This document shows positions 38,624 through 46,313 of a DNA stretch of 64,000 nucleotides, one piece after another. Made by a program: the position numbers and the translations under genes. The DNA comes from a virus: IMG/VR virus record IMGVR_UViG_3300050015_000167, positions 64,001 to 128,000 of that record. One strand, 5' to 3'. The notes under the pieces are model-generated. The model was not told the origin of the DNA. It searched no databases and saw only the letters and a program-made list of their open reading frames with translations. Every line of letters begins with the position of its first letter. Positions within the stretch are counted from its first letter, which is position 1.

Positions 38624-39748
38624 ATGAAATTAGCCAGAGATATCAATTTTGGGGATCGTACGGCAAATGAAAATGTGGTAGATGAGAACGTACATACCAG
38701 TCCCACATACGACTTTTCAACATATTGTGAATCCAAAGAAAAGGAAAAATCAAAGAAATATTTTGATGAACATTTTAATTTAGAAGAGGCATTTGGAGAA
38801 TTAAGTGAATGTTGCGATTGTTCTGGAACGGGATGGATTCCTGTGTCACAATCAAATATGAAGGAACCATTACATTCTCTTTGGAAACAGGCAGAAATAA
38901 ATTCACATGCTGAAGATGGTTTTCAATTAGTACCTTGTCCAAAATGTTCTCCGGTATCTGATGGACTTTCGGAACATATTGTAAAGGTAGGTTCCGAATT
39001 TGAACTTAAATCTAAAAAGTCAGGTAAGAATCTTGGAAAATATAAATCCAAAAAAGGTGCTCTAAAACGTGAAAAACAGGTTGAATACTTTAAAAATATG
39101 AAAGAGGAAAGTATTGTAGAAGATGAAGCCGGAGCACTTAAGGGAACTGAAAATGGTAAACCTTTACCTTGGCGTCTTCATGAACAGGAAGTCCTTCCTG
39201 GTAATCCATCAAAATTAAATGAGGAACTTCCTAGCGAACATAATAAGAAACAGAGCCAAGCAAAAAAGGATGAAAAGAAAAATCCTAATGCTGAAAAAAC
39301 TAATCTTTCTCCAGACGATAAGAAAAGAAAAGATCAGGAAAAGCGTAAAGAAAAAGAGAATGATCGTAAGTCTAAAAAACTTCTTCCATATGAATTTACA
39401 GACCAAAAAGATGCCGAACGGGCAGCAGGACATTTGGGATTACATGGTTCACATGGAACAGGTAATGGCATTTATAAACCAGGTTCTTCTGATTATGCTT
39501 TACGGGATGCTGTTTCTCGTAAAAAAGCAAAGCAGAAACAACGCGGTGGTGTAAATGAAGACGCTAAATTTGATAGTGGTAAGTCAGCTATCAATGTAGA
39601 TTCTCATGATGCTTATCCTTTAGAGAAATCCAATTGCCATGAAGATAGGGATTACATGCATTCAGAGGACCCCAAAACTGATGGTAATAAAATGGCCGAA
39701 AGTGTTGTTCAGAAAATTAAGGAATGTGTAATTTTCCACAAACACTAA
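38624..39748 (+). CDS. Highly charged hypothetical protein with zinc motif
   Basis: A 374-residue protein. CCDCSGTGW (residues about 65-73) and CPKC (about 105) form a DnaJ-like zinc pattern; the middle is a long Lys/Glu-rich segment; SKKSGKNLGKYKSKKGALKR resembles a motif of phage virion-associated proteins. It opens a gene run with strong ribosome sites (TTAGGAGAAATAG here), suggesting high late expression. Function unknown. Confidence 0.7.
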   Translation: MKLARDINFGDRTANENVVDENVHTSPTYDFSTYCESKEKEKSKKYFDEHFNLEEAFGELSECCDCSGTGWIPVSQSNMKEPLHSLWKQAEINSHAEDGFQLVPCPKCSPVSDGLSEHIVKVGSEFELKSKKSGKNLGKYKSKKGALKREKQVEYFKNMKEESIVEDEAGALKGTENGKPLPWRLHEQEVLPGNPSKLNEELPSEHNKKQSQAKKDEKKNPNAEKTNLSPDDKKRKDQEKRKEKENDRKSKKLLPYEFTDQKDAERAAGHLGLHGSHGTGNGIYKPGSSDYALRDAVSRKKAKQKQRGGVNEDAKFDSGKSAINVDSHDAYPLEKSNCHEDRDYMHSEDPKTDGNKMAESVVQKIKECVIFHKH

Positions 39749-39749
39749 A

Positions 39750-40205
39750 ATGAAAACTCTAGCCAAGATTAGAGAAAATATCGGTTTGTTGATACCACGT
39801 GGTCAATTAAGTATTCCTCGGCATCAAATGCCGCAGATAGAAAAAGAATATTATCCAGAATTTTTTTATCTATTGGGATTACGTGGTGTTTCTTTTGAAC
39901 ATAAAGCCATATCGGCTAATCGTTTACGGACAGCCCAAAATGAAATTGATGTTAATAAAGTCAAAGAATGGATAAAGTCTATACCAGAAGGTGCCCGGAA
40001 AAAAGATATTATTGTTTCAAAAGATCTTTATGTCCTAGATGGTAACCATACCTGGCTAGCTATATTAAATAAGAATCCAAATTCAAAAATCGTTTGTTTT
40101 GTTGTGGATCTCAATATGGTAGATTTGATAAATACTTGTAAGTTATTTGATAAAGTTACAAACAAAACTGTTAACGAGGAATACGATGTTATCCGATTCA
40201 TTTGA
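39750..40205 (+). CDS. ParB/Srx-like domain protein
   Basis: A 151-residue protein with RTAQNEIDVNKVKEW, IVSKDLYVLDGNHTWLAIL, the ParB/sulfiredoxin-type fold (D-G-x-H-x-W). In phages such proteins are putative nucleases or nucleotide-binding proteins. It starts one base after the upstream stop. Confidence 0.8.
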   Translation: MKTLAKIRENIGLLIPRGQLSIPRHQMPQIEKEYYPEFFYLLGLRGVSFEHKAISANRLRTAQNEIDVNKVKEWIKSIPEGARKKDIIVSKDLYVLDGNHTWLAILNKNPNSKIVCFVVDLNMVDLINTCKLFDKVTNKTVNEEYDVIRFI

Positions 40206-40422
40206 TTTACCGGAATCTTTGGTGACGGCTGCTAGGAAAGTCCTAGAAGCGACCGAGCACGATAAGAAACAAGTAGCAGTTCCACCGCGTCATGAAGATG
40301 ATTCGAAAGTCCTTTTAGAAAAGGGCAAGAAAAAGGAACTAGACGAAAAGAAAGAAGTAATTATTTTTGATCCACAGGTTGATCCGAATCAACTTGCCCA
40401 GTCAGATAAAGCACCAAAATAA
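40186..40422 (+). CDS. Small charged hypothetical protein
   Basis: A 78-residue protein (MLSDSFDLPESLVTAARKVL...). The ATG at 40186 follows AACGAGGAATACG, a good ribosome site, inside the end of the ParB-like gene. Short LPESLVxAARK proteins recur near virion genes of T4-like phages. Function unknown. Confidence 0.65.
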   Translation: MLSDSFDLPESLVTAARKVLEATEHDKKQVAVPPRHEDDSKVLLEKGKKKELDEKKEVIIFDPQVDPNQLAQSDKAPK

Positions 40423-40436
40423 GGAGAAATAATTCT

Positions 40437-40889
40437 ATGTCATTATGGACAAGAACTCAAAAACCTAAGTTTGCACCCCATTCTGTAGCCAGCCGTGATG
40501 GTTGGACACATCCTGTAAACAACGAAACGTTAGAAACATTTGGAGATGGAGCGTCAAACAAACCGGCTATCCCAGCAACCATTGTATTACAACAAGTTAC
40601 ATTGTATAAAAAGTTTATTTCGGCATCAGGAGATGCATTACCTGACACACGGACTTCTTTTTCTACAGGTGATTATTTAGAATTTGCCGTGAGATTTAAT
40701 GGACAAGTTTATGTGACTGGTGGCACACCATATTTGGAAGTTATTATTAATGGTGTTACTCGTCATGCCAATTATGTGCAAACAGGTTGGGGTCCCGTTT
40801 CGGCAACACTTATTTTCGTTTACAGGATTGCAGCAAATGATGTTGCTACGCCTGGAAACATTTCAATTGGAAACATTGTGTTACCGTAA
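40437..40889 (+). CDS. Ig-like/adhesion-type domain protein, probable virion protein
   Basis: A 150-residue protein: a Pro/Lys-rich start and one beta-sandwich domain (residues about 55-150; GDYLEFAVRFNGQVYVTGGT, LEVIINGVTRHANYV, LIFVYRIAANDVATPGN). The same domain is repeated in the next gene. AAGGAGAAATAATTCT gives a strong ribosome site. A head decoration or fibre role is likely but not shown. Confidence 0.7.
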   Translation: MSLWTRTQKPKFAPHSVASRDGWTHPVNNETLETFGDGASNKPAIPATIVLQQVTLYKKFISASGDALPDTRTSFSTGDYLEFAVRFNGQVYVTGGTPYLEVIINGVTRHANYVQTGWGPVSATLIFVYRIAANDVATPGNISIGNIVLP

Positions 40890-40898
40890 GGAGAAATC

Positions 40899-42260
40899 AT
40901 GAGCGCACACATTTATAAATTAGGCACGACAACGACTGCCACATTAACAGTTCTCCCAACACTTCATTTAGTTTTGTCTGCTGTATCTGGTAATTTTTAC
41001 AAGGATGATTTACTTGTAGATGCCAATGCTGGACATGGATATGTTGTTAGTTGGGATTCGACAACTTCTGAATTAGTCATAGTACAAACTTCTGGAACAT
41101 TCACAACAGACGGTTTAACAGATTCTACATCAAGTGCTACTGCCACAATCGATTCTATTGCCGGTGATTATGATCTACTTGGAATTACTTCATTAACTCC
41201 AGCAAGCGTATTAACTGCCGTATTTAATGCGGTAGATTATAAGTTAGGTGATACTGTTAATGTGACCGTTACATTTGACCGTCCAATTACAGTAACAAAT
41301 ACACCACGGGTTGGTATCAATGTAAATGGAACAACTCGGTATGCCACTTATGCTTCAGGAACAGGAACCGCAGCACTTGTATTTACTTATACTCCTGTTG
41401 TTGCTGGAGATACTGGTATCCCTGGTACGGTTGCTTTGATTTCACCTCTCAATCTAAATACAACGGGAACATTGAAAGATGCTACAGCAGTAAATGCCAC
41501 ATTAGCTTATGTGGTTCCAAGTACTCCTTTGGTTGCTATTGATGGTCAAGTACCTGTTGCCCCAATTCTAACAGGGATTACTAATGGACATACCTATCTA
41601 AATGGTGATTCTGTTACAGTAATTGCCACCTATGCTGAAAAGGTTAATGTTACTGGTGTTCCTTATATCGTATTGAATTTTAATGCGACACCAAAGAACG
41701 CAGCTTATGTTTCTGGTACAGGAACTACAGCATTGACATTTACTTATACTCCAGTAACAACTGGTGATGACGCGACAGCCGGTCAATTCTCTACAGCAAA
41801 TGCTATCACCTTAAATAGTGGAACGATTAAAGATCTTGCTGGAAATAATGCGACCGTTACCGGTTTAACTCCTCCAACAACCACAACAGTAGTTTCTGCT
41901 GGAACTCTTCCCACATTAACTGGTGTAACAACAACCAATAATCATCATTATGTAAATCTTGATTCAATTGATTTAACCGCTACCTTCAATAAAGCCGTCG
42001 TAGTGGCTGGTGGGGTACCTCAGATCACATTGAATATTACTTCTGGAAATAAGAACGCCACGTATCTATCAGGTTCTGGAACTACGGCCTTAGTATTCAG
42101 ATATACTCCAGTAGTTGCTGGTGATATCGCTATCAATGGTGGAGTCACAACGGGCGCCGTAATTCAACCAATGGGAGCTACAATCTTAGACATCTATGGT
42201 CAAGCACCAGTTGGTTTGGCATTCACACCTCCAGCAACCAATACAGTAACAATCAACTAA
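40899..42260 (+). CDS. Multi-domain Ig-like repeat protein, probable virion surface protein
   Basis: A 453-residue protein: residues 1-95 form a distinct beta-rich head, followed by three repeats of about 115 residues, each with a D-(S/T)-V-x-(V/L)-T-(A/V)-(T/F)-F opening, NGTTRYATYASGTGTAALVF-like middle and FTYTPVVAGD. The repeats match the domain of the preceding gene. This is the composition of Hoc-like decorations or fibre proteins. Preceded by AAGGAGAAATC. Confidence 0.72.
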   Translation: MSAHIYKLGTTTTATLTVLPTLHLVLSAVSGNFYKDDLLVDANAGHGYVVSWDSTTSELVIVQTSGTFTTDGLTDSTSSATATIDSIAGDYDLLGITSLTPASVLTAVFNAVDYKLGDTVNVTVTFDRPITVTNTPRVGINVNGTTRYATYASGTGTAALVFTYTPVVAGDTGIPGTVALISPLNLNTTGTLKDATAVNATLAYVVPSTPLVAIDGQVPVAPILTGITNGHTYLNGDSVTVIATYAEKVNVTGVPYIVLNFNATPKNAAYVSGTGTTALTFTYTPVTTGDDATAGQFSTANAITLNSGTIKDLAGNNATVTGLTPPTTTTVVSAGTLPTLTGVTTTNNHHYVNLDSIDLTATFNKAVVVAGGVPQITLNITSGNKNATYLSGSGTTALVFRYTPVVAGDIAINGGVTTGAVIQPMGATILDIYGQAPVGLAFTPPATNTVTIN

Positions 42261-42269
42261 GGGTAAACC

Positions 42270-42740
42270 ATGTTTTCAGATAAATCATTAAAATTATTCC
42301 TTAATGAAGACAATACCAATCCAACCATTCCCTCACCAGGGAATGTGTTGGTTGGGTTGGATCGTGAGGAACAAGAAAGAATGTTGAAACAGATTAATAG
42401 TATGTTGGTGGTCTTAACCGATTCACCAGCATTAAACCCATACTATATTTTAGAACGGATTAAAACTCGTTTGAAATTGGTTATGGGAATGTCTTTTGAC
42501 GATTCTTATTTTTTGGGAGAAGTTGGTTCTTTCGAAAAACCATTAGTAGCACACAATGAATTGGTATCTGTTTATGGGGGACTTGTAAATCCTCCCAACG
42601 ATAATGCTTGGGCCAAATTCTTCCCACATGGCCTAATGATTAAAGTCCAATTCTTAAAGGGTGGATCATTATTTAATGTTAGCGCGGAGATTGTTCCGGT
42701 ACAAGATGCGTCCGTACCACCTTCGATTTCCGAGGCATAA
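42270..42740 (+). CDS. Hypothetical protein (156 aa), virion cluster
   Basis: A 156-residue protein with a Pro/Asn-rich start, a helical middle (DREEQERMLKQINSMLVVLT) and a beta C-terminus. No family recognised. Its position with the Ig-like genes suggests a virion-related role. Confidence 0.65.
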   Translation: MFSDKSLKLFLNEDNTNPTIPSPGNVLVGLDREEQERMLKQINSMLVVLTDSPALNPYYILERIKTRLKLVMGMSFDDSYFLGEVGSFEKPLVAHNELVSVYGGLVNPPNDNAWAKFFPHGLMIKVQFLKGGSLFNVSAEIVPVQDASVPPSISEA

Positions 42741-42749
42741 CTATTATAG

Positions 42750-43151
42750 ATGACTGTAGAAAACTTAACCGAAGATAATTTCCTTAAATTCGCCATGGCA
42801 TCGTATACGAATATACATTGCCATGGCTTAAAGGAATTTCATGAAGATTTAATTTTAATCAAGTACATCAAAAGACTTTTTAGGAAGTATATTGAAACTG
42901 GTGAATTTGAACAACCACGGTTAAGGCTAGCACTAAATCATATAATTATTTTTTATAATGTATTTGAAGTGAAAGCAGCAACAAGGATATTATTTTTTAA
43001 ATTAGAACCAGAATTACATTCTATATTAAAAACCTTTTTGGTGTTCTTAAACTTTATGCCAGCTATAGTTCATGGTATAGATGGACAGGATATTAAATCA
43101 GCAGAATTGGTACTAATAAATACTATTATAGAGAAATTAGAAACAGCATGA
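42750..43151 (+). CDS. Conserved T4-type hypothetical protein (DUF7207-like)
   Basis: A 133-residue helical protein: FLKFAMASYTNIHCHGLKEF, DLILIKYIKRLFRKY, ALNHIIIFYNVFEVKAATRI. This matches a short protein conserved in T4-like and cyanophage genomes that I know as DUF7207; function unknown. ATGA overlap with the next gene. Confidence 0.72.
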   Translation: MTVENLTEDNFLKFAMASYTNIHCHGLKEFHEDLILIKYIKRLFRKYIETGEFEQPRLRLALNHIIIFYNVFEVKAATRILFFKLEPELHSILKTFLVFLNFMPAIVHGIDGQDIKSAELVLINTIIEKLETA

Positions 43152-43360
43152 AAACCTATAGAACAATAAAAGAGGATTGTGCCGGACTTTCAACTGGAGT
43201 AGGAATTGCTAACCCTGATATGTTAATGGGTAAACCTGTTAAACGTCGTACAGGATATACAGTATTTGAATCTCTTGGGATTTGTGAAGAGCATATGAAA
43301 GCCATGAAATTAATAGATGGCAAATTGACTTGCGAAATGTGCGTAGAAAATAAACATTAA
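43148..43360 (+). CDS. Small hypothetical protein with C-terminal Cys pair
   Basis: A 70-residue protein: GVGIANPDMLMGKPVKRR in the middle and CEEHMKAMKLIDGKLTCEMC at the end, a possible zinc site. Function unknown. Confidence 0.65.
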   Translation: MKTYRTIKEDCAGLSTGVGIANPDMLMGKPVKRRTGYTVFESLGICEEHMKAMKLIDGKLTCEMCVENKH

Positions 43361-43373
43361 GGAAATTTGTCTT

Positions 43374-44051
43374 ATGGCAGACATGAAGATACCGGAAGGC
43401 TGTCCTCTTGCTGGAGTAGAAATCTCCACAGAGATCAACAGTAGGACAACAGAAAAATTAATCCGTGTAGAGACGGAAGTAAATCTCTTAAAACATGACA
43501 TATCTATTTTTGATAAGTATTTTGCCAAAATAGATAACACTGTAAGTAAATTAGGAGAAGTGATAGACCAGATCCATAGATTGGTTTCCGTTCACGATGA
43601 TAGGATAGAAGCATACCATAGTAACGCCACAGAATTGAAGGACCTAATGGAAAATCGCAGATTAGAAACCTTTAAAGCTATTAGTGATTTGGAAGATAAA
43701 ATCGATAATCAAGGAGAACGAATCTCTGGCGTTATCGAAGATTTTAAAAAAGAAGTATTAGTTGGATTATCAGCATCAAATAACCGAATCAAAAAATTAG
43801 AATTATGGCGTTATTTAGTAATTGGTGGAGCGATTGTTGTCGGTCTTGTAGCTACTGAAATCGTAGCCAGTTATGTGAGCAAGTTAATAAATCCTCACCA
43901 AACAACAATTGAAATGGTACAACCGGCTCCTATAGCACCGATCGCTCCGATAGCTCCTATTGCACCTATTGCTCCAATAGCACCTATTAAATCTCCTCAA
44001 AGGCCCACACCGGTCCAAATTATTGGCCGAGACGGTAAGATCAAAAAATAG
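43374..44051 (+). CDS. Coiled-coil membrane protein with PIA repeats
   Basis: A 225-residue protein: long coiled coil (residues about 20-135), one membrane span (YLVIGGAIVVGLVATEIVAS, about 144-163) and a C-terminal stretch of seven or so Pro-Ile-Ala triplets (about 185-204). Topology would place the coiled coil and the PIA stalk on opposite sides of the membrane. The triplets are a nucleotide microrepeat at 43928-43987. Function unknown. Confidence 0.7.
   Translation: MADMKIPEGCPLAGVEISTEINSRTTEKLIRVETEVNLLKHDISIFDKYFAKIDNTVSKLGEVIDQIHRLVSVHDDRIEAYHSNATELKDLMENRRLETFKAISDLEDKIDNQGERISGVIEDFKKEVLVGLSASNNRIKKLELWRYLVIGGAIVVGLVATEIVASYVSKLINPHQTTIEMVQPAPIAPIAPIAPIAPIAPIAPIKSPQRPTPVQIIGRDGKIKK
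43928..43987 (+). repeat. Tandem 9-base repeat encoding Pro-Ile-Ala
   Basis: Imperfect repeats of the form CCTATAGCA / CCGATCGCT / CCAATAGCA, alternating codons but constant peptide. Confidence 0.85.
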
Positions 44052-44054
44052 ACC

Positions 44055-44083
44055 TTGTATTCCATACTGATTTGTGCTATACT
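44055..44083 (+). promoter_or_regulatory. Sigma70 promoter
   Basis: TTGTAT (44055-44060), 17-bp spacer, TATACT (44078-44083); ATG of the HNH remnant is 6 nt further. Confidence 0.7.
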
Positions 44084-44089
44084 GTAAGT

Positions 44090-44369
44090 ATGAGTGTAGT
44101 ACAAACCCCAAAAGAATTATTTCTTAAAAAAATTAAAAAAACCGAAAATTGTTGGTTGTGGGAAGGAAGCCATAATAAAAATAATTATGGTGTTTTTATT
44201 TGTCGTCAATTAAATCCTTATAGAATCTTAGCTCATAGATTTTCTTTTATGCTTTTTAAAGGATTAATTCCTAAAGGAATGTGGATGGACCCAATGTAAA
44301 CTGTCTAAAAAATTTAAAATAGATCAAAGCCAAATATCTAGGATAGTAAATAAGGTGCAATGGAAATGA
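44090..44369 (+). pseudogene. HNH homing endonuclease with the catalytic centre deleted
   Basis: The first frame (44090-44299) gives LFLKKIKKTENCWLWEGSHN ... RILAHRFSFMLFKGLIPKGM, the N-terminal half of a phage HNH nuclease that should continue with the H-C-D-N-x-C core. Instead a shifted frame directly gives CKLSKKFKIDQSQISRIVNK then VQWK and a stop, the C-terminal helix-turn-helix. The middle with the catalytic residues is missing, so this is a deletion relic that still has a promoter. Confidence 0.8.
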
Positions 44370-45397
44370 GCCTTTTTATCGACCACAAATACATAGCGCA
44401 AATCAGTTCTCGCCTGGAAAGATTCAAACGAAAGAATCAACGAACCTATAATTTTCGTTGTCCTATTTGTAAAGACTCTTCACGGAGCAAAATCAAAGCC
44501 CGTGGTTTTTTCTTTGCGAAAGGAAATGATATGGGTTTCTATTGTCACAACTGTTTACGCAGTTGGACATTTGCTCACTTCTTACAAGAATTTGACCCAA
44601 CAATTTACGAACAATATATATTTGAGAGATATACAAGCGGTGAAACTGGTCATTCGAATTATGAAAAACCTACCTTTGATGAATTTAATTTCAAAACAGA
44701 GTTTAAAAATAAAGAAAACAATCCTAATCTGTTGGGGGATTTGCCTACTATTGAGTCTTTGCCAATCGATCATTATGCTAGGAAGTATCTTGATAACAGG
44801 CAAATACCAATTCGATTCTACACAGACTTGTATCTCTGTTCCGATTTTAAAAAATTAATAGATCAATTTGAACCAGATAATGAATATGTTCTTAAAGAAA
44901 ATGATACAAGGTTGGTTATACCCTTCAGAGACACCACAAAAAGAATCACCGCAATACAAGGAAGATCCTTCGAAAAGAAAGGACTGCGGTACATTACGAT
45001 CAAAGTGGATAAAGATGCTCCAAAGATCTACGGATTGGATCGGGTCCGGACCGAGGATAAAATATACGTGGTGGAAGGCCCTTTTGACTCTCTTTTCATT
45101 CTCAATTCTATTGCTTGTGCGGGATCCAATTTGGGTTCTAAGGATCTTTCCAATTTTAATGATGTGGTATTTATATTTGATAATGAGCGGCGTAACCCGG
45201 CAATAATTTCTGCAATGAAGAAAATAGCCGATTCTGATAAAAAATTATGTGTATGGCCCGAATATGTACAGGAGAAGGATTTAAATGATATGATATTGGC
45301 CGGCAGAACTCCCGAATCAATTAAAGAAATTATAGATAGTAACACATATACAGGATTGTCTGCAAGAATTGCCATCAATGAATGGAGTAAATGTTAA
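44366..45397 (+). CDS. 61: DNA primase (T4 gp61-like)
   Basis: A 343-residue primase (T4 gp61 is 342). N-terminal zinc site CPIC (C32, C35) and CHNC (C60, C63); the TOPRIM core follows with YVVEGPFDSLF and FIFDNERRN. It makes RNA primers for the lagging strand with gp41. I use the ATG giving MSLFIDHKYI; an ATG two codons upstream is possible. It lies directly after the HNH relic. Confidence 0.92.
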   Translation: MSLFIDHKYIAQISSRLERFKRKNQRTYNFRCPICKDSSRSKIKARGFFFAKGNDMGFYCHNCLRSWTFAHFLQEFDPTIYEQYIFERYTSGETGHSNYEKPTFDEFNFKTEFKNKENNPNLLGDLPTIESLPIDHYARKYLDNRQIPIRFYTDLYLCSDFKKLIDQFEPDNEYVLKENDTRLVIPFRDTTKRITAIQGRSFEKKGLRYITIKVDKDAPKIYGLDRVRTEDKIYVVEGPFDSLFILNSIACAGSNLGSKDLSNFNDVVFIFDNERRNPAIISAMKKIADSDKKLCVWPEYVQEKDLNDMILAGRTPESIKEIIDSNTYTGLSARIAINEWSKC

Positions 45398-45398
45398 T

Positions 45399-46313
45399 AT
45401 GAATAGTGTACCCGAAGCCAAAATTATCTGTGATAGTATCTCCCCTGAAGGAAAAAGATTAGTTACGATGGAAGTTAAAATTCATCGTTTCGTTTTAGCT
45501 GAATTAAATACCCACCGAGTTTTCTCTCGCAATAGCGCATCTAGCCGAGCTATCCCCGTAAAGAAATTATTGGAACGTGTTAAGACCGATCCAGCAATGC
45601 CAGTATTTTGGGGAAAGAACCAAGCTGGAATGGGAGCCACAGTTGAATTAGATACCGTACCGAAAACAGTCGCCATCGGGCAGTGGCTTCTTGCCAGAGA
45701 CCAGGCAATACAAACCGTCAATATGTTATCAGATCTTGGATTACACAAACAATTAACCAATCGTCTATTAGAACCTTGGCTATGGCATACTGCAATTATC
45801 AGTTCAACAGAATGGACTAATTTCTTTGGACAACGTTGTTCTCTTAATCCTGAAACAGGACAACCATATGCCCAACCAGAAATGCACGCTGCGGCTATGG
45901 CAATGCAGAAAGCGTTTTATGAAAGTACACCAAATCCTGTTGGGTATGGTGACTGGCATCTTCCTTATATTCAGGAAGAAGATAGAGAATGGGTTAATAA
46001 ATATTTCGGTGTAGGAATGTACCTACCTGAAAAAGATGAAATTAAATCCCATTTGAAAAAGATTTCATCTGGCCGTTGTGCCCGCGTGAGCTACCGTACC
46101 CACGATGGAAAAAGAGATCCATTAGAAGATATTAAACTTGCTGATAAATTGATGTCAGCAACTCCAATGCACGGTTCCCCCTTTGAACATGTGGCAACTC
46201 CATGGGATTTCTTTATGAATAGAAGAGGCAATTTCCGTGGTTGGCAACAGTATAGACATTCGTTTAATAATGAGACCGTGAAAGAATTTACACCAAATTA
46301 TAATAAGGAATAA
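45399..46313 (+). CDS. thyX: FAD-dependent thymidylate synthase ThyX
   Basis: A 304-residue ThyX of the phage type: FVLAELNTHRVFSRNSASSR (the RHRxxSxN region), then WTNFFGQRCSLN, MHAAAMAMQ and a C-terminal RGNFRGWQQYRHSFNNE. It makes dTMP from dUMP with FAD and folate. The ATG follows the primase stop by one base with GGAGTAAATGTTA as ribosome site. Its stop abuts the ribonucleotide reductase ATG. Confidence 0.93.
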   Translation: MNSVPEAKIICDSISPEGKRLVTMEVKIHRFVLAELNTHRVFSRNSASSRAIPVKKLLERVKTDPAMPVFWGKNQAGMGATVELDTVPKTVAIGQWLLARDQAIQTVNMLSDLGLHKQLTNRLLEPWLWHTAIISSTEWTNFFGQRCSLNPETGQPYAQPEMHAAAMAMQKAFYESTPNPVGYGDWHLPYIQEEDREWVNKYFGVGMYLPEKDEIKSHLKKISSGRCARVSYRTHDGKRDPLEDIKLADKLMSATPMHGSPFEHVATPWDFFMNRRGNFRGWQQYRHSFNNETVKEFTPNYNKE

